Shown: positions 1 to 10,584 of the stretch, piece after piece
Layout of the letters: each line of letters opens with the position of its first letter
Position numbering within the stretch: position 1 is the stretch's first letter
Assembly: GCF_000281895.1 (NCBI RefSeq)
Contig: NZ_CM001558.1
Span: forward strand, 124,001 to 188,000
Source of the DNA: Pseudomonas fluorescens Q2-87
GTDB lineage: Bacteria; Pseudomonadota; Gammaproteobacteria; Pseudomonadales; Pseudomonadaceae
DNA length: 64,000 nt
Reading direction: 5' to 3'
Program-made: the position numbers and the translations under genes
Notes under the pieces: generated by a model
What the model saw: only the letters and a program-made list of their open reading frames with translations
Told to the model about the DNA's origin: nothing
The model's database searches: none

Positions 1-43
1 GCACGGACATAACAACAAAAAAACCGTCAAAGGGGCTTCATTC

Positions 44-319
44 ATGCGTAAACCAGAACTCGCCGCCGCCATCGCGGAAAAGGCAGACCTCACCAAAGAG
101 CAAGCCAACCGCGTGCTCAACGCCGTCCTCGAAGAAATCACCGGCGCCCTGCACCGCAAGGACAGCGTTACCCTGGTAGGCTTCGGCACCTTCCTGCAAC
201 GCCACCGCGGCGCCCGCACCGGCAAGAACCCACAAACCGGTGAGCCGGTGAAAATCAAGGCAAGCAACACGGTTGCTTTCAAGCCAGGCAAGTTTCTGAA
301 GGACAGCGTTAACCCGTAA
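44..319 (+). CDS. HU-family DNA-binding protein
   Basis: A 91-residue histone-like protein that would dimerise, bend DNA and help organise the nucleoid. The whole family length is covered. The GFGTF turn is at residues 46-50, followed by the DNA-binding arm RTGKNPQTGEPVKI at 58-71, including the conserved arm-tip proline. An AAAGGGG Shine-Dalgarno lies about 8 bases before the ATG. An intrinsic terminator follows directly, so it is a single-gene unit. Pseudomonads carry several HU paralogs. From memory it resembles the HU copy next to the metallopeptidase and recG genes of P. aeruginosa, so I leave the exact hup symbol open. Confidence 0.93.
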   Translation: MRKPELAAAIAEKADLTKEQANRVLNAVLEEITGALHRKDSVTLVGFGTFLQRHRGARTGKNPQTGEPVKIKASNTVAFKPGKFLKDSVNP

Positions 320-332
320 TCCGGGGGCGCTT

Positions 333-370
333 AAAAAAGGGCACACCGATGGAGTCGGGTGCCCTTTTTT
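333..370 (+). terminator. intrinsic terminator of the HU gene
   Basis: The stem AAAAAAGGGCAC pairs with GTGCCCTTTTTT around a 13-14 base loop and ends in a T run, 14 bases after the HU stop. The A run on the opposite arm means it could also act on leftward transcripts. Confidence 0.85.
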
Positions 371-400
371 CATGACTTTTTTCGACACCTGTAGAGACCG

Positions 401-424
401 CTATCGCGAGCAAGCTTGCGATAG
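401..424. repeat. short inverted repeat, degenerate REP remnant
   Basis: CTATCGCGAG and its reverse complement face each other around a short centre, immediately downstream of the leftward metallopeptidase gene. The GCGAGCAAGC core resembles half of the GTGGGAGCG-type Pseudomonas REP. It may protect or end the leftward transcript. It has no T run. Confidence 0.45.
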
Positions 425-431
425 GGTCCGT

Positions 432-1523
432 TCACGCGCCGGAAGCCTTCGATGCTGCCAACGCCTCCAAGGCTGCCTTGCGCCCATCGGTCGGCAGCTT
501 GCCGAGTGTTTCCACTGCCGAATAGAACGCCGCCCAATCCCCATTCGCCTGCTTGAACAACGCCGCAAAGGCGGGCACCCATTGGTCGTACAGCCCGAAC
601 GGTAATAAACGCGCGTTGTTCAGCGGTGCATAGACCCAGGCGTCGTAGCGTTTGTCGCCTGCCCATTGGCTGTCGCGCAGCTGCTTGTAGTCGGTGCGCA
701 GGCGTTCGAATGCCTGTGCCTTGCGCTGGCGCATCTTTTCGGCCGGCAGGGGTTGGGCATAGAGCGTTTCCAGGCGCTGGCGAGTGTCGAGGACCAGTTG
801 GATGAACTGATCGCGCTGTTGCGCCTGCTTGCTGCTGTCCGGCGCCAGCCCACGATGGACGCGCCATTGGCGGGTGCCTTCCTGTTCAACGAAGGTGGCG
901 AAGGATTCGTTGAATTGCGTGTCGTCCTTTACATAAAAGCGCTGGTGCGCCAGTTCATGAAAAATCAACGTCGCCAAGCGTTCGTCGCCCCAATGCAGCA
1001 TCGAACTCAGGATCGGGTCGTTGAACCAGCCCAGCGTCGAATAAGCCTCCACACCAGCAATCGACACGTCCATGCCCTGCAGATGCTGTAGCGCGGCCTC
1101 GCCCCGGGCCGCACCCTGGCTGTAGTAACCGCGATAGGCCACGCAACCGGCGATGGGGAAGCAATGGGTTTGCGGCGCCAGGGAAAATTCCGGCGTGGCG
1201 AAGACGTTCCAGACTACAAATGGCCGGCCGATGTCCGCGTACAGGCGATAACTTTGGTTGTCCGGCAGGTGCAGGTGTGCGCTGGCAAACGCCCGGGCCT
1301 GGCGTGCCTGGGCCAGTTGCGCCCGCAACTGGGGCGCGCGAGCGGGGTCGGCAATCACTTGATCGATAGGCTCGCGGGCCTGCAACAAGCGCAGTTGCCC
1401 ACCGAGGAGCTGGCCGTAATAACCGACGCTGGTGCAACCGTTCAGTAACAAAAGCAGGAGGCCTGGAAACAAAATCCGGAAAACACGGTCGAGTAACCGA
1501 TGGTTTGAACGCGGCCTGATCAA
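432..1523 (-). CDS. lipoprotein metallopeptidase (predicted aminopeptidase, COG4324 type)
   Basis: A 363-residue protein with an N-terminal hydrophobic stretch (about residues 16-28) and a lipobox ending at Cys30, so probably a membrane-anchored lipoprotein. A zinc-peptidase signature HELAH lies near residue 190, followed about 20 residues later by NESFATFVEQEG, where the glutamate would be the third zinc ligand. This is the pattern of the Pfam 'Aminopep' family (predicted aminopeptidases). The substrate is unknown. It is transcribed alone, divergent from the small lipoprotein gene that starts 60 bases away. The family assignment is from memory of its motif; the peptidase motif and lipobox are directly visible. 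Confidence 0.85.
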   Translation of the reverse strand: MIRPRSNHRLLDRVFRILFPGLLLLLLNGCTSVGYYGQLLGGQLRLLQAREPIDQVIADPARAPQLRAQLAQARQARAFASAHLHLPDNQSYRLYADIGRPFVVWNVFATPEFSLAPQTHCFPIAGCVAYRGYYSQGAARGEAALQHLQGMDVSIAGVEAYSTLGWFNDPILSSMLHWGDERLATLIFHELAHQRFYVKDDTQFNESFATFVEQEGTRQWRVHRGLAPDSSKQAQQRDQFIQLVLDTRQRLETLYAQPLPAEKMRQRKAQAFERLRTDYKQLRDSQWAGDKRYDAWVYAPLNNARLLPFGLYDQWVPAFAALFKQANGDWAAFYSAVETLGKLPTDGRKAALEALAASKASGA

Positions 1524-1582
1524 TTGGAATCACCCTGGGAAAGTCTGCATGCAAGACTATCTCGCCTGCCTGGAGCTTCGCT

Positions 1583-1996
1583 ATGCGCGTGTTGATGCTG
1601 ACGAGTGGCTTGTTGTTGCTGACCGGTTGCGCCGGCTTGCCGGACCCTGATCCCTCCCAGGCGTGGATCGACCTGGGAAATCATCAGGACACCGCGTTGC
1701 AGGCGCTGGAAGTCGATGACAAGACCTCAGTCGACCGGCGTTATTTCGAAGTGCAACCCGGCAGCCATGAGCTGACGGTGCGTTATCAATTTGCCGTCGA
1801 GCCCGGCAATATCGGCCCGAATGCCGAGCCGCTGTGGCGTGATTGTCGTTTGAACGTGAAATTCAAGGACTTCAATGCCGGCCAGCGTTACCAGTTGCAG
1901 GCCGGCAGCATCGGTTTCCGGCCATGGGCCAAGCTTTACGATCAACAACGAAAAATGGTCGGCCAAGGCACTCCGGCAGGCTGCCAGCAAAGCTGA
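1583..1996 (+). CDS. small putative lipoprotein, paralog of the next gene
   Basis: A 137-residue protein beginning with a short signal peptide and a lipobox (LLLTGC, Cys16). The body has no domain I recognise. It contains a PGSHELTVRY segment and a GQRYQLQAGSIGF segment that recur in the next gene with conservative changes, so the two are paralogs in tandem. The predicted mature protein is about 120 residues, probably beta-rich, and would face the periplasm. The two genes are 41 bases apart and probably co-transcribed. Function unknown. Confidence 0.78.
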   Translation: MRVLMLTSGLLLLTGCAGLPDPDPSQAWIDLGNHQDTALQALEVDDKTSVDRRYFEVQPGSHELTVRYQFAVEPGNIGPNAEPLWRDCRLNVKFKDFNAGQRYQLQAGSIGFRPWAKLYDQQRKMVGQGTPAGCQQS

Positions 1997-2037
1997 TCGG
2001 CGCTATGCTCAGGGCCTGATTGCCAAGGAAACCGACC

Positions 2038-2463
2038 ATGCGTGTTCACCTGCTGTTGCTGGCCTTCTTCGCCATGGGCGGTTGTGCAACCAGCCCACTG
2101 CCCCCGGCCGATCCCAACCTGGCCTGGGTCGATTTCGCGATGCCTGCGCCGGGTGGCAAGGTGTTGATGGCGGAAAAACTCGATGGCCAACGGCTGCGCG
2201 ATGGTCGCTACTTCCTGGTCTCACCGGGCAGTCATGAGCTGGAGGTGCGCTTCGACTTCGAGGTTTACGGCGGCGGTGGGTTGGGTGTGATGAGCGAACC
2301 ACAAGAGCGGTTGTGTTACCTGACCATTCGATATGATCACTTCGAGGCCGGCCAACGCTATCGCCTGGAGGCCCGCAGCCTGGCGTTCACCCCAAGCGCC
2401 CGGCTCTACGACGCCAAGCGAGAAATCGTCGCCGAAGATCGACAAGCCCGTTGCCTGCCGTAG
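2038..2463 (+). CDS. small putative lipoprotein, paralog of the previous gene
   Basis: A 141-residue protein. I chose the ATG at 2038 because it is followed at once by a signal peptide with a lipobox (FAMGGC, Cys16). A longer TTG-initiated reading from 2020 would put a charged stretch before the signal. It shares with its upstream neighbour the YF-V-PGSHELEVR segment, a conserved cysteine near C-L-I-YDHFEAGQRY, and a C-terminal cysteine. The pair looks like a local duplication. Function unknown. Confidence 0.78.
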   Translation: MRVHLLLLAFFAMGGCATSPLPPADPNLAWVDFAMPAPGGKVLMAEKLDGQRLRDGRYFLVSPGSHELEVRFDFEVYGGGGLGVMSEPQERLCYLTIRYDHFEAGQRYRLEARSLAFTPSARLYDAKREIVAEDRQARCLP

Positions 2464-2469
2464 GGCTGC

Positions 2470-2703
2470 CTAGCGGTCATTCTTCTGATAGATGATTTTC
2501 TTCGTGCCGTTTTCGCACGTGCCAACCACCATGTTCTGGTCGTGAACTTCGTCATTGGTGACGATTTCCAGCGTGTAGGACGACACGTTGTTTGCCTGGA
2601 TCTTCGCTTCGATTTCCTCTTTCAGTTCTTCGCAGGACTTTGGCGCAGCGAGGGCCGATGAGGCGAAGGCGCAGCCGATGACCGCCAGGGCAAATCGTTT
2701 CAT
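2470..2703 (-). CDS. DUF1161 family periplasmic protein
   Basis: A 77-residue protein with a cleavable signal peptide (roughly residues 1-19, ending in ALAA) and a 58-residue mature part. It carries the DUF1161 pattern: KSCEELK near the new N-terminus, a YTLEIV strand, and VVGTCENGTKKIIY near the end. The two cysteines probably form a disulfide in the periplasm. The function of the family is unknown. A second member lies at 4569-4790. Its stop is 7 bases from the stop of the convergent lipoprotein gene. Confidence 0.88.
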   Translation of the reverse strand: MKRFALAVIGCAFASSALAAPKSCEELKEEIEAKIQANNVSSYTLEIVTNDEVHDQNMVVGTCENGTKKIIYQKNDR

Positions 2704-2802
2704 GCTCGAAATTCCTCATTGCAGCGCGCACTGCCTGTGCGCTGAAACCGCAGGCGTGCATTCGATCACACTTGTGCCGGGGTAAACAGTTCGCCCGCCC
2801 GC

Positions 2803-2832
2803 AAAAAGATCGCAGCCTGCAGAGGCTGCGAC
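2803..2832 (-). terminator. intrinsic terminator downstream of osmC
   Basis: On the minus strand the stem GTCGCAGCC pairs with GGCTGCGA(T)C and is followed by five T residues, just after the osmC stop at 2845. Confidence 0.85.
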
Positions 2833-2844
2833 CCTTTCAGTGCG

Positions 2845-3276
2845 TCAGCTCACCAGCGTCGCTTCCAAGGTGATGCTGGCGTTCAGTACCTTGGACACCG
2901 GGCACCCCTCCTTGGCTTTTTTGCTCAGTTCGTCGAATTGCGCCTGGCTGGCGCCAGGGATCTTCGCCTTGAGAATGAGCTTCACAGCGGTAATCGCAAA
3001 ACCGCCGTCGACCTGGTCCAGGGTCACTTCGGCGTTGGTGTCGATACTGTCGGCCTTGAGCCCGGCCTCGCCCAGGATCATCGAAAAGGCCATGGAAAAG
3101 CAGCCCGCATGGGCCGCGCCGATCAGTTCTTCGGGATTGGTGCCCTTGCCGCCTTCGAAACGGGCCTTGAAGCCGTAGGGCGCTTCGCGCAATACCCCGG
3201 TTTCCGTGGAGATGGAGCCGATACCGGTTTTCAGGTCACCTGACCAATGAGCCGATGCTTTCTTGATGATCGCCAT
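2845..3276 (-). CDS. osmC: OsmC-type peroxiredoxin
   Basis: A 143-residue thiol peroxidase of the OsmC/Ohr superfamily, which reduces organic and inorganic hydroperoxides in the cytoplasm. The two catalytic cysteines are Cys59 in AAHAGCFSMAF and Cys125 in EGCPVSKVL. Length and the N-terminal AHWSGDLKTGIG segment fit the OsmC rather than the Ohr branch. It is a single-gene unit with its own terminator. In the family, expression is typically raised in stationary phase and osmotic stress; no regulator site was identified here. Confidence 0.93.
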   Translation of the reverse strand: MAIIKKASAHWSGDLKTGIGSISTETGVLREAPYGFKARFEGGKGTNPEELIGAAHAGCFSMAFSMILGEAGLKADSIDTNAEVTLDQVDGGFAITAVKLILKAKIPGASQAQFDELSKKAKEGCPVSKVLNASITLEATLVS

Positions 3277-3512
3277 GTCTGCCTCCTAAAGATCCGGCGC
3301 GAGGGTCGCGCCTGGGTGTTTTCAGCTGTCAGGGATGTGAGGATAGACCGTCCGGAAAAGTTCATCTGGTCGATTAGCCGACGAATTTAGTAGGAAAATT
3401 CTTCGCAGCTATTGAAACTCGGGTATATGCCCACATTGCATGGAACACACCTTTAGAAACGGCAGGCTTTTGTCCACAGAAAAGCCCGGAACGCCGTTGG
3501 AGATCCTGGCCC

Positions 3513-4514
<1,002 letters not shown>

Positions 4515-4524
4515 ATGACACCCA

Positions 4525-4553
4525 TAAAAAAGCCGACGCACTGCGTCGGCTTT
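4525..4553. terminator. bidirectional intrinsic terminator
   Basis: AAAGCCGACGCA pairs with TGCGTCGGCTTT between two converging genes. An A run on the left arm makes it strongest for the leftward DUF1161 transcript, and a short T run serves the rightward oxidoreductase transcript. Confidence 0.85.
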
Positions 4554-4568
4554 GACGTTCGAAGAGAA

Positions 4569-4790
4569 TCACTTTTTATAGACGATTTCTTTCGCGCCGC
4601 CCTCACAAGTACCTACGACTTTTCCGTCAGCCGCTGCGCCCTTATCGACGATTTCCAGCGAATAACCTGACACACCCTTGGCATCCAGCTTCGCTGCGAT
4701 TTCGCTTTTCAGTTCTTCGCAGGGCTTGCCAGCCGCAAATGCACCACCGGCAAGGCTCAGCAAACCCAGGGCCACCATCAACTTTTTCAT
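4569..4790 (-). CDS. DUF1161 family periplasmic protein (second copy)
   Basis: A 73-residue protein from the ATG at 4790; a reading from 4799 would add three residues before MKKLMVALG. It has a signal peptide ending near AFAA and the DUF1161 pattern KPCEELKSEI ... YSLEIVDKG ... VVGTCEGGAKEIVYKK. It is clearly paralogous to the gene at 2470-2703, with the same spacing of cysteines and lysine-rich C-terminus. Both probably encode small disulfide-bonded periplasmic proteins of unknown role. Confidence 0.88.
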   Translation of the reverse strand: MKKLMVALGLLSLAGGAFAAGKPCEELKSEIAAKLDAKGVSGYSLEIVDKGAAADGKVVGTCEGGAKEIVYKK

Positions 4791-4902
4791 CGCTCGCACT
4801 CCTTGGTCGGATCAAATAGGGCAGGTAGGAAACGCCGTGATGCGTACACCATAGCGCATCGCCATTCCTATGGCACTCCGCCAGCGTGCAAGTTCACTGC
4901 GC

Positions 4903-5118
4903 TTAGCTATTGGCGATGCGGAACCCGACCTTGATGGTGACCTGAAAGTGTGCGGCCCGGCCATTTTCGATGTGGCCGCGGGTTTCCGTGACTTCGAACC
5001 ATTCCAGGTGCTTGAGGCTTTTGCTGGCCTCGGCCAAAGCATTGTTGATGGCATCTTCAATACTGGTGGGAGACGAGCCGACCAGTTCGACTTTTTTGTA
5101 CGTGTGATGATCACTCAT
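4903..5118 (-). CDS. dodecin flavin-binding protein
   Basis: A 71-residue dodecin, a protein that forms hollow dodecamers storing flavins. The sequence covers the family from [21 protein letters not shown] to the last strand [11 protein letters not shown]. The tryptophan in LEWFEV, which stacks on the bound isoalloxazine in characterised dodecins, is present at about residue 40. It is preceded by AAGGAGAACGTC before the ATG. Monocistronic and divergent from the DUF883 gene. Confidence 0.93.
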   Translation of the reverse strand: MSDHHTYKKVELVGSSPTSIEDAINNALAEASKSLKHLEWFEVTETRGHIENGRAAHFQVTIKVGFRIANS

Positions 5119-5275
5119 GACGTTCTCCTTTTAGGTTGTCATAACAGCCTAGCAGCGATTTTTCGCCTTACGTGTGTCGCCGTTTACGCCTTGAAAGTTC
5201 AGATTTACTGCACTTTAGGAAACGGCTGGAGTCCCAATTCACACACGTACTCAACCACTGCAGGAGAGAGCCACC

Positions 5276-5574
5276 ATGGCCAGCACTTCGTTACGCAAAG
5301 CCTCGTTGCAAAGCATGGAAGCGGAGATCGAAAGTCTGCTCAAGTCGTTGGAAAGCCTGAAGGACGACGCATCGGACGAGTCGCGCAAGACCCTCAAGTC
5401 GCTCAAGGCGAACGCTGAAAGTGCCTTGAAACATTCTCGTCATCTGCTCAGCGACGCCTATGAGGAAGTCAAGGTTAAAACCCGCGAAACCGGTCTCGCC
5501 ACCCGCGATTACGCGCAGGAGCACCCTTGGACTGCGGCTGGCGTGGCGGTAGGGGCACTGGGCTTGCTGGCCGC

Positions 5575-5602
<28 letters not shown>
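5276..5602 (+). CDS. DUF883 (ElaB/YqjD-like) membrane-anchored protein
   Basis: A 108-residue protein. Residues 10-75 are a charged helical, coiled-coil-like region. A DYAQEHPW motif near residue 77 precedes a single C-terminal membrane segment (about 86-103, [18 protein letters not shown]). This is the layout of the ElaB/YqjD/YgaM family, some of which bind ribosomes in stationary phase. GGAGAG lies before the ATG. Its last 28 bases overlap the end of the converging trpI gene. Confidence 0.9.
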
Positions 5603-7836
<2,234 letters not shown>

Positions 7837-7837
<1 letters not shown>

Positions 7838-8649
7838 TGAGCCGCCTGCAAACCCGTTTTGCCGAACTCAAGGAACAGAACCGCGCCGCCTTGGTGACCT
7901 TCGTCACGGCCGGTGATCCGAACTACGACACCTCGCTGGCGATTCTCAAAGGCCTCCCGGCGGCCGGTGCCGACGTGATCGAATTGGGCATGCCGTTCAC
8001 CGACCCGATGGCCGACGGCCCGGCGATCCAGTTGGCCAACATCCGTGCCCTGGGAAGCCAGCAGAACCTGGCGAAAACCCTGCAGATGGTTCGCGAGTTC
8101 CGCAAAGACAACACCCAGACGCCGCTGGTGCTGATGGGGTACTTCAACCCGATCCACCGCTATGGCGTGCAGCGTTTCATTGGCGAGGCGCTGGACTCCG
8201 GCGTTGATGGCCTGATCGTCGTGGACATGCCGCCTGAGCACAACAGCGAGCTGTGCGAACCGGCCCAGGCTGCTGGCCTTGATTTCATCCGCCTGACCAC
8301 GCCCACGACTGATGACGTGCGGCTGCCCACCGTGCTCAATGGCAGTTCCGGCTTTGTGTATTACGTGTCGGTGGCCGGGGTCACCGGTGCCGGCGCCGCG
8401 CCGCTGGAGCACGTTGAAGAGGCTGTGGCGCGCTTGCGTCGCCACACCGATCTGCCGATCAGCATCGGCTTCGGCATCCGCACGCCGGAGCAGGCTGCTG
8501 CGATTGCCCGGTTGGCCGACGGCGTGGTGGTCGGCTCGGCGCTGATCGACCACATCGCCAGCGCCGATACCCCGGAACAGGCCATTGATGGGGTGTTGAG
8601 CTTGTGCGCCGCCCTCGCCGATGGGGTGCGCAAGGCGCGGGTCAGCTGA
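7837..8649 (+). CDS. trpA: tryptophan synthase alpha chain
   Basis: A 270-residue TIM-barrel enzyme that cleaves indole-3-glycerol phosphate to indole, which passes through the tunnel to TrpB. The catalytic acids are visible as Glu49 (VIELGMPF) and Asp60 (DPMADGP). The phosphate-binding GFGIRTPEQ segment lies near residue 211. The start is the ATG overlapping the trpB stop; upstream in-frame sequence is internal to trpB. An intrinsic terminator follows. Confidence 0.98.
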
Positions 8650-8671
8650 TTCGCGGTTTCAATCGGACAAT

Positions 8672-8708
8672 GAAAAGGGCTTCAGGACCAGGTTCTGAAG
8701 CCCTTTTT
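8672..8708 (+). terminator. intrinsic terminator of trpBA
   Basis: AAAAGGGCTTCAG pairs with CTGAAGCCCTTTTT around an 11-base loop, 22 bases after the trpA stop, ending in a T run. Confidence 0.9.
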
Positions 8709-9050
8709 CTTTGGCCGCGATCCAATGAGTGTCCACAGATAATGTAACGCTGCCTCTACGCTTGATGATTGACCGCCAGGTCGGGGAATATTACTTAATG
8801 CCGCCCGATATCTAGCGGCCTAAATATATTCGCGGATCTATATTGTTACGGTGTCCAAGAAATTAGCTGGTTAAAATAGTGCTGGTGCTTGGAAAGCATT
8901 GTTGGATATATGAGGCGTTTTCAAGTGCATTTTTAGTTTGGCATCTAATCGATGTGTTTAAGTATATGTAACTTGCATTTAAGAAATAATTTATGAGTTG
9001 ACTGGGCTTGGAAAAAATGAGAGTATCCGCCAAAAATAGGAGGACGATTT
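8709..9050 (+). other. AT-rich gene-free stretch, left flank and promoter region of the Panacea module
   Basis: About 340 bases, markedly more AT-rich than the flanking trp and T6SS DNA, mark the left side of an apparently foreign insert. No ORF with coding character was seen. A TTGACT at 8998-9003 is a possible -35 but lacks a well-spaced -10. The Shine-Dalgarno AGGAGGA at 9038-9044 belongs to the next gene. I found no target-site duplication or inverted repeat at the edge. Confidence 0.6.
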
Positions 9051-9518
9051 ATGGCGCTACATAAAGCTATGGATATAGCGAATTGGTTTATAGCGAAGTG
9101 TGCAGAGTCGGGGGATCTCGTCACTCATTTGAAAGTTCAAAAGCTTCTTTACTATGCGGAAGCATGGACTCAAACGCTGACGGGTAAGGAGCTGTTTTCC
9201 GAGCAAATACAAGCTTGGGCTCATGGGCCGGTAGTTCCTGAAGTATTTCATGCACTTAAACAATATGGTTGGAATCCACTCCCGGCCCCAGAAGATCAAA
9301 AAATACCAGTCGTTTCCTCTGAGATTGAAGATATCTTGATTCAGGTGTTTGAGGCCTACTCCGATCTTCCTGCCAAAACACTTGAGGATATGACTCATAA
9401 CGACGCGCCGTGGATTAAAGCCAGAGGTAACTTAAGCGCTGAGGAACGTTGCGAAACCGTTATGCCCAAAACCGAAATCCTTGATTTTTTCAGAACAAAG
9501 TATGCGGCAGAAATATAA
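9051..9518 (+). CDS. Panacea-domain antitoxin (DUF4065, SocA-like)
   Basis: A 155-residue protein with the Panacea/DUF4065 signature: an N-terminal helix MDIANWFI, then HLKVQKLLYYAEAW (about 26-39), the E-I-AW-HGPVVPEVF core (about 53-66) and a late THNDAPWIKAR motif (about 113-123). Panacea domains act as promiscuous antitoxins, as in PanAT pairs, or as protease adaptors such as SocA. A near-perfect AGGAGGA ribosome site precedes it. Its stop overlaps the next start (TAATGG), which points to a two-gene toxin-antitoxin operon. Base composition is clearly lower in GC than neighbouring genes, suggesting transfer. Confidence 0.87.
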   Translation: MALHKAMDIANWFIAKCAESGDLVTHLKVQKLLYYAEAWTQTLTGKELFSEQIQAWAHGPVVPEVFHALKQYGWNPLPAPEDQKIPVVSSEIEDILIQVFEAYSDLPAKTLEDMTHNDAPWIKARGNLSAEERCETVMPKTEILDFFRTKYAAEI

Positions 9519-10021
9519 TGGCCAAGGTTCCGAAGAATAAAGTAAATGAGGAAGCAAGAGCGATCGAAAGGGGAGCAGCGGCTACGACAGAGCTGGAGAA
9601 AAAAATCTTTGACCTCCCCGCATTCAAGAAAGATGGAGCACGTGAAGGTTCGCTAAATAAAAAACCCTATGTGGTATTAAAGTATTTCCAGAAGGATTGG
9701 GAGTGCTTTTCTGCGTGGACAAAAGAGGAGCTTGGCCAGTTTTCAAATTTTTTGACGACCCTAGGTAATCACACGTGGGACAGCGTGTATAAAACTGGAG
9801 GTAAAGGCGAAAACAAAGCGGGTTTAGGTTATACCCCGTATAAGGTTGAAGAAATGAATGCTGGCGGCTCCCATGTGAGAAAAGTCCTAGCCAATCTTTC
9901 CCCTGAAATTAATTTAATTGAGTTGCGTGTCAGCCAAAAAATGCGTGTGCATGGTTTTCAATCACATTCCGCATTTTTCATGATTTTGCTGGACAGAGAA
10001 CATAAAGTATTTCCTCAGTAG
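9518..10021 (+). CDS. putative toxin paired with the Panacea antitoxin
   Basis: A 167-residue protein translated from the ATG overlapping the antitoxin stop. The first 40 residues are charged and helical. The body has KYFQKDWECFSAWTKEELGQFSNFL and a C-terminal strand pair with RVHGFQSHSAFFMILLDREHKVFPQ character. That ending I associate, from memory only, with unnamed partners of Panacea proteins. It has no membrane segment and no nuclease, kinase or (p)ppGpp-synthetase motif that I can see. The toxin role is inferred from the operon pairing. GC content is low, like its partner. Confidence 0.65.
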   Translation: MAKVPKNKVNEEARAIERGAAATTELEKKIFDLPAFKKDGAREGSLNKKPYVVLKYFQKDWECFSAWTKEELGQFSNFLTTLGNHTWDSVYKTGGKGENKAGLGYTPYKVEEMNAGGSHVRKVLANLSPEINLIELRVSQKMRVHGFQSHSAFFMILLDREHKVFPQ

Positions 10022-10131
10022 TTTCGCTAGAAATATTATTTTTCGGCGTATAAGTAAAGATTTTGGGCGGCAAGTTGCTGTTGGCCGGGTTACCGAGGAG
10101 TGGCTTAGCGCGTCAGACATCAAGGCGACTA

Positions 10132-10566
10132 TCACGCCGGAGCGTCAAACACCAGCGAGCCCTTGATCGTCGCCCAATGCGCAGCCTCGGCCTCGCCGAG
10201 TTTTTCCGCTTTCACGTAGCTCAGGGCAAGCATCTTGCGAGTGCCGGGCAGGACCAGGGCCAGCTGGAATTGGAAGACCTTTTCGTTGCCCTTGTTGAAC
10301 TGGCTGCGCAGCTCGATGGCTTCGACTTCCTGGTTGGCCCCCACGCGCACGGTGGCGCCGGGTTGGCAACGCAATTGCTGGACCTGCTTTTCCAGGCGCT
10401 TGAGCTGGTCGTCGAGGTTGCTTTGCAACGTCTCGCCTTCAGCCAGCAAGCTGCGGCTGACGATAAGTGAAGTGCCCAGTTCGGGGAACTTGAGGATGTT
10501 GATCGTCGCGTCCAGCAATTCGCTTTCCGGCAGTTGGAACTGAAACTCATTGAGGCGGTAAGTCAT
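10132..10566 (-). CDS. DUF1795 (DcrB/Eag-like) T6SS effector chaperone, orphan
   Basis: A 144-residue protein with the DUF1795 layout: MTYRLNEFQFQLPE, then a TINILKFPELG strand, a helical middle (DDQLKRLEKQVQQL) and a final HWATIKGSLVF helix-strand. Eag proteins of this family bind the N-terminal transmembrane region of PAAR or Rhs effectors and load them on VgrG. It lies 18 bases downstream of vgrG on the same strand, where such a chaperone is expected, but the effector gene that should follow is missing. The Panacea insert lies there instead. A second, paired homolog is at 12772. Confidence 0.82.
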   Translation of the reverse strand: MTYRLNEFQFQLPESELLDATINILKFPELGTSLIVSRSLLAEGETLQSNLDDQLKRLEKQVQQLRCQPGATVRVGANQEVEAIELRSQFNKGNEKVFQFQLALVLPGTRKMLALSYVKAEKLGEAEAAHWATIKGSLVFDAPA

Positions 10567-10584
10567 GGCGCATAAATCTCGAGG

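Noticed and set aside
8709..10060. Prophage or insertion sequence
   Set aside because: No integrase, transposase, terminal inverted repeats or target duplication could be seen around the AT-rich Panacea module.
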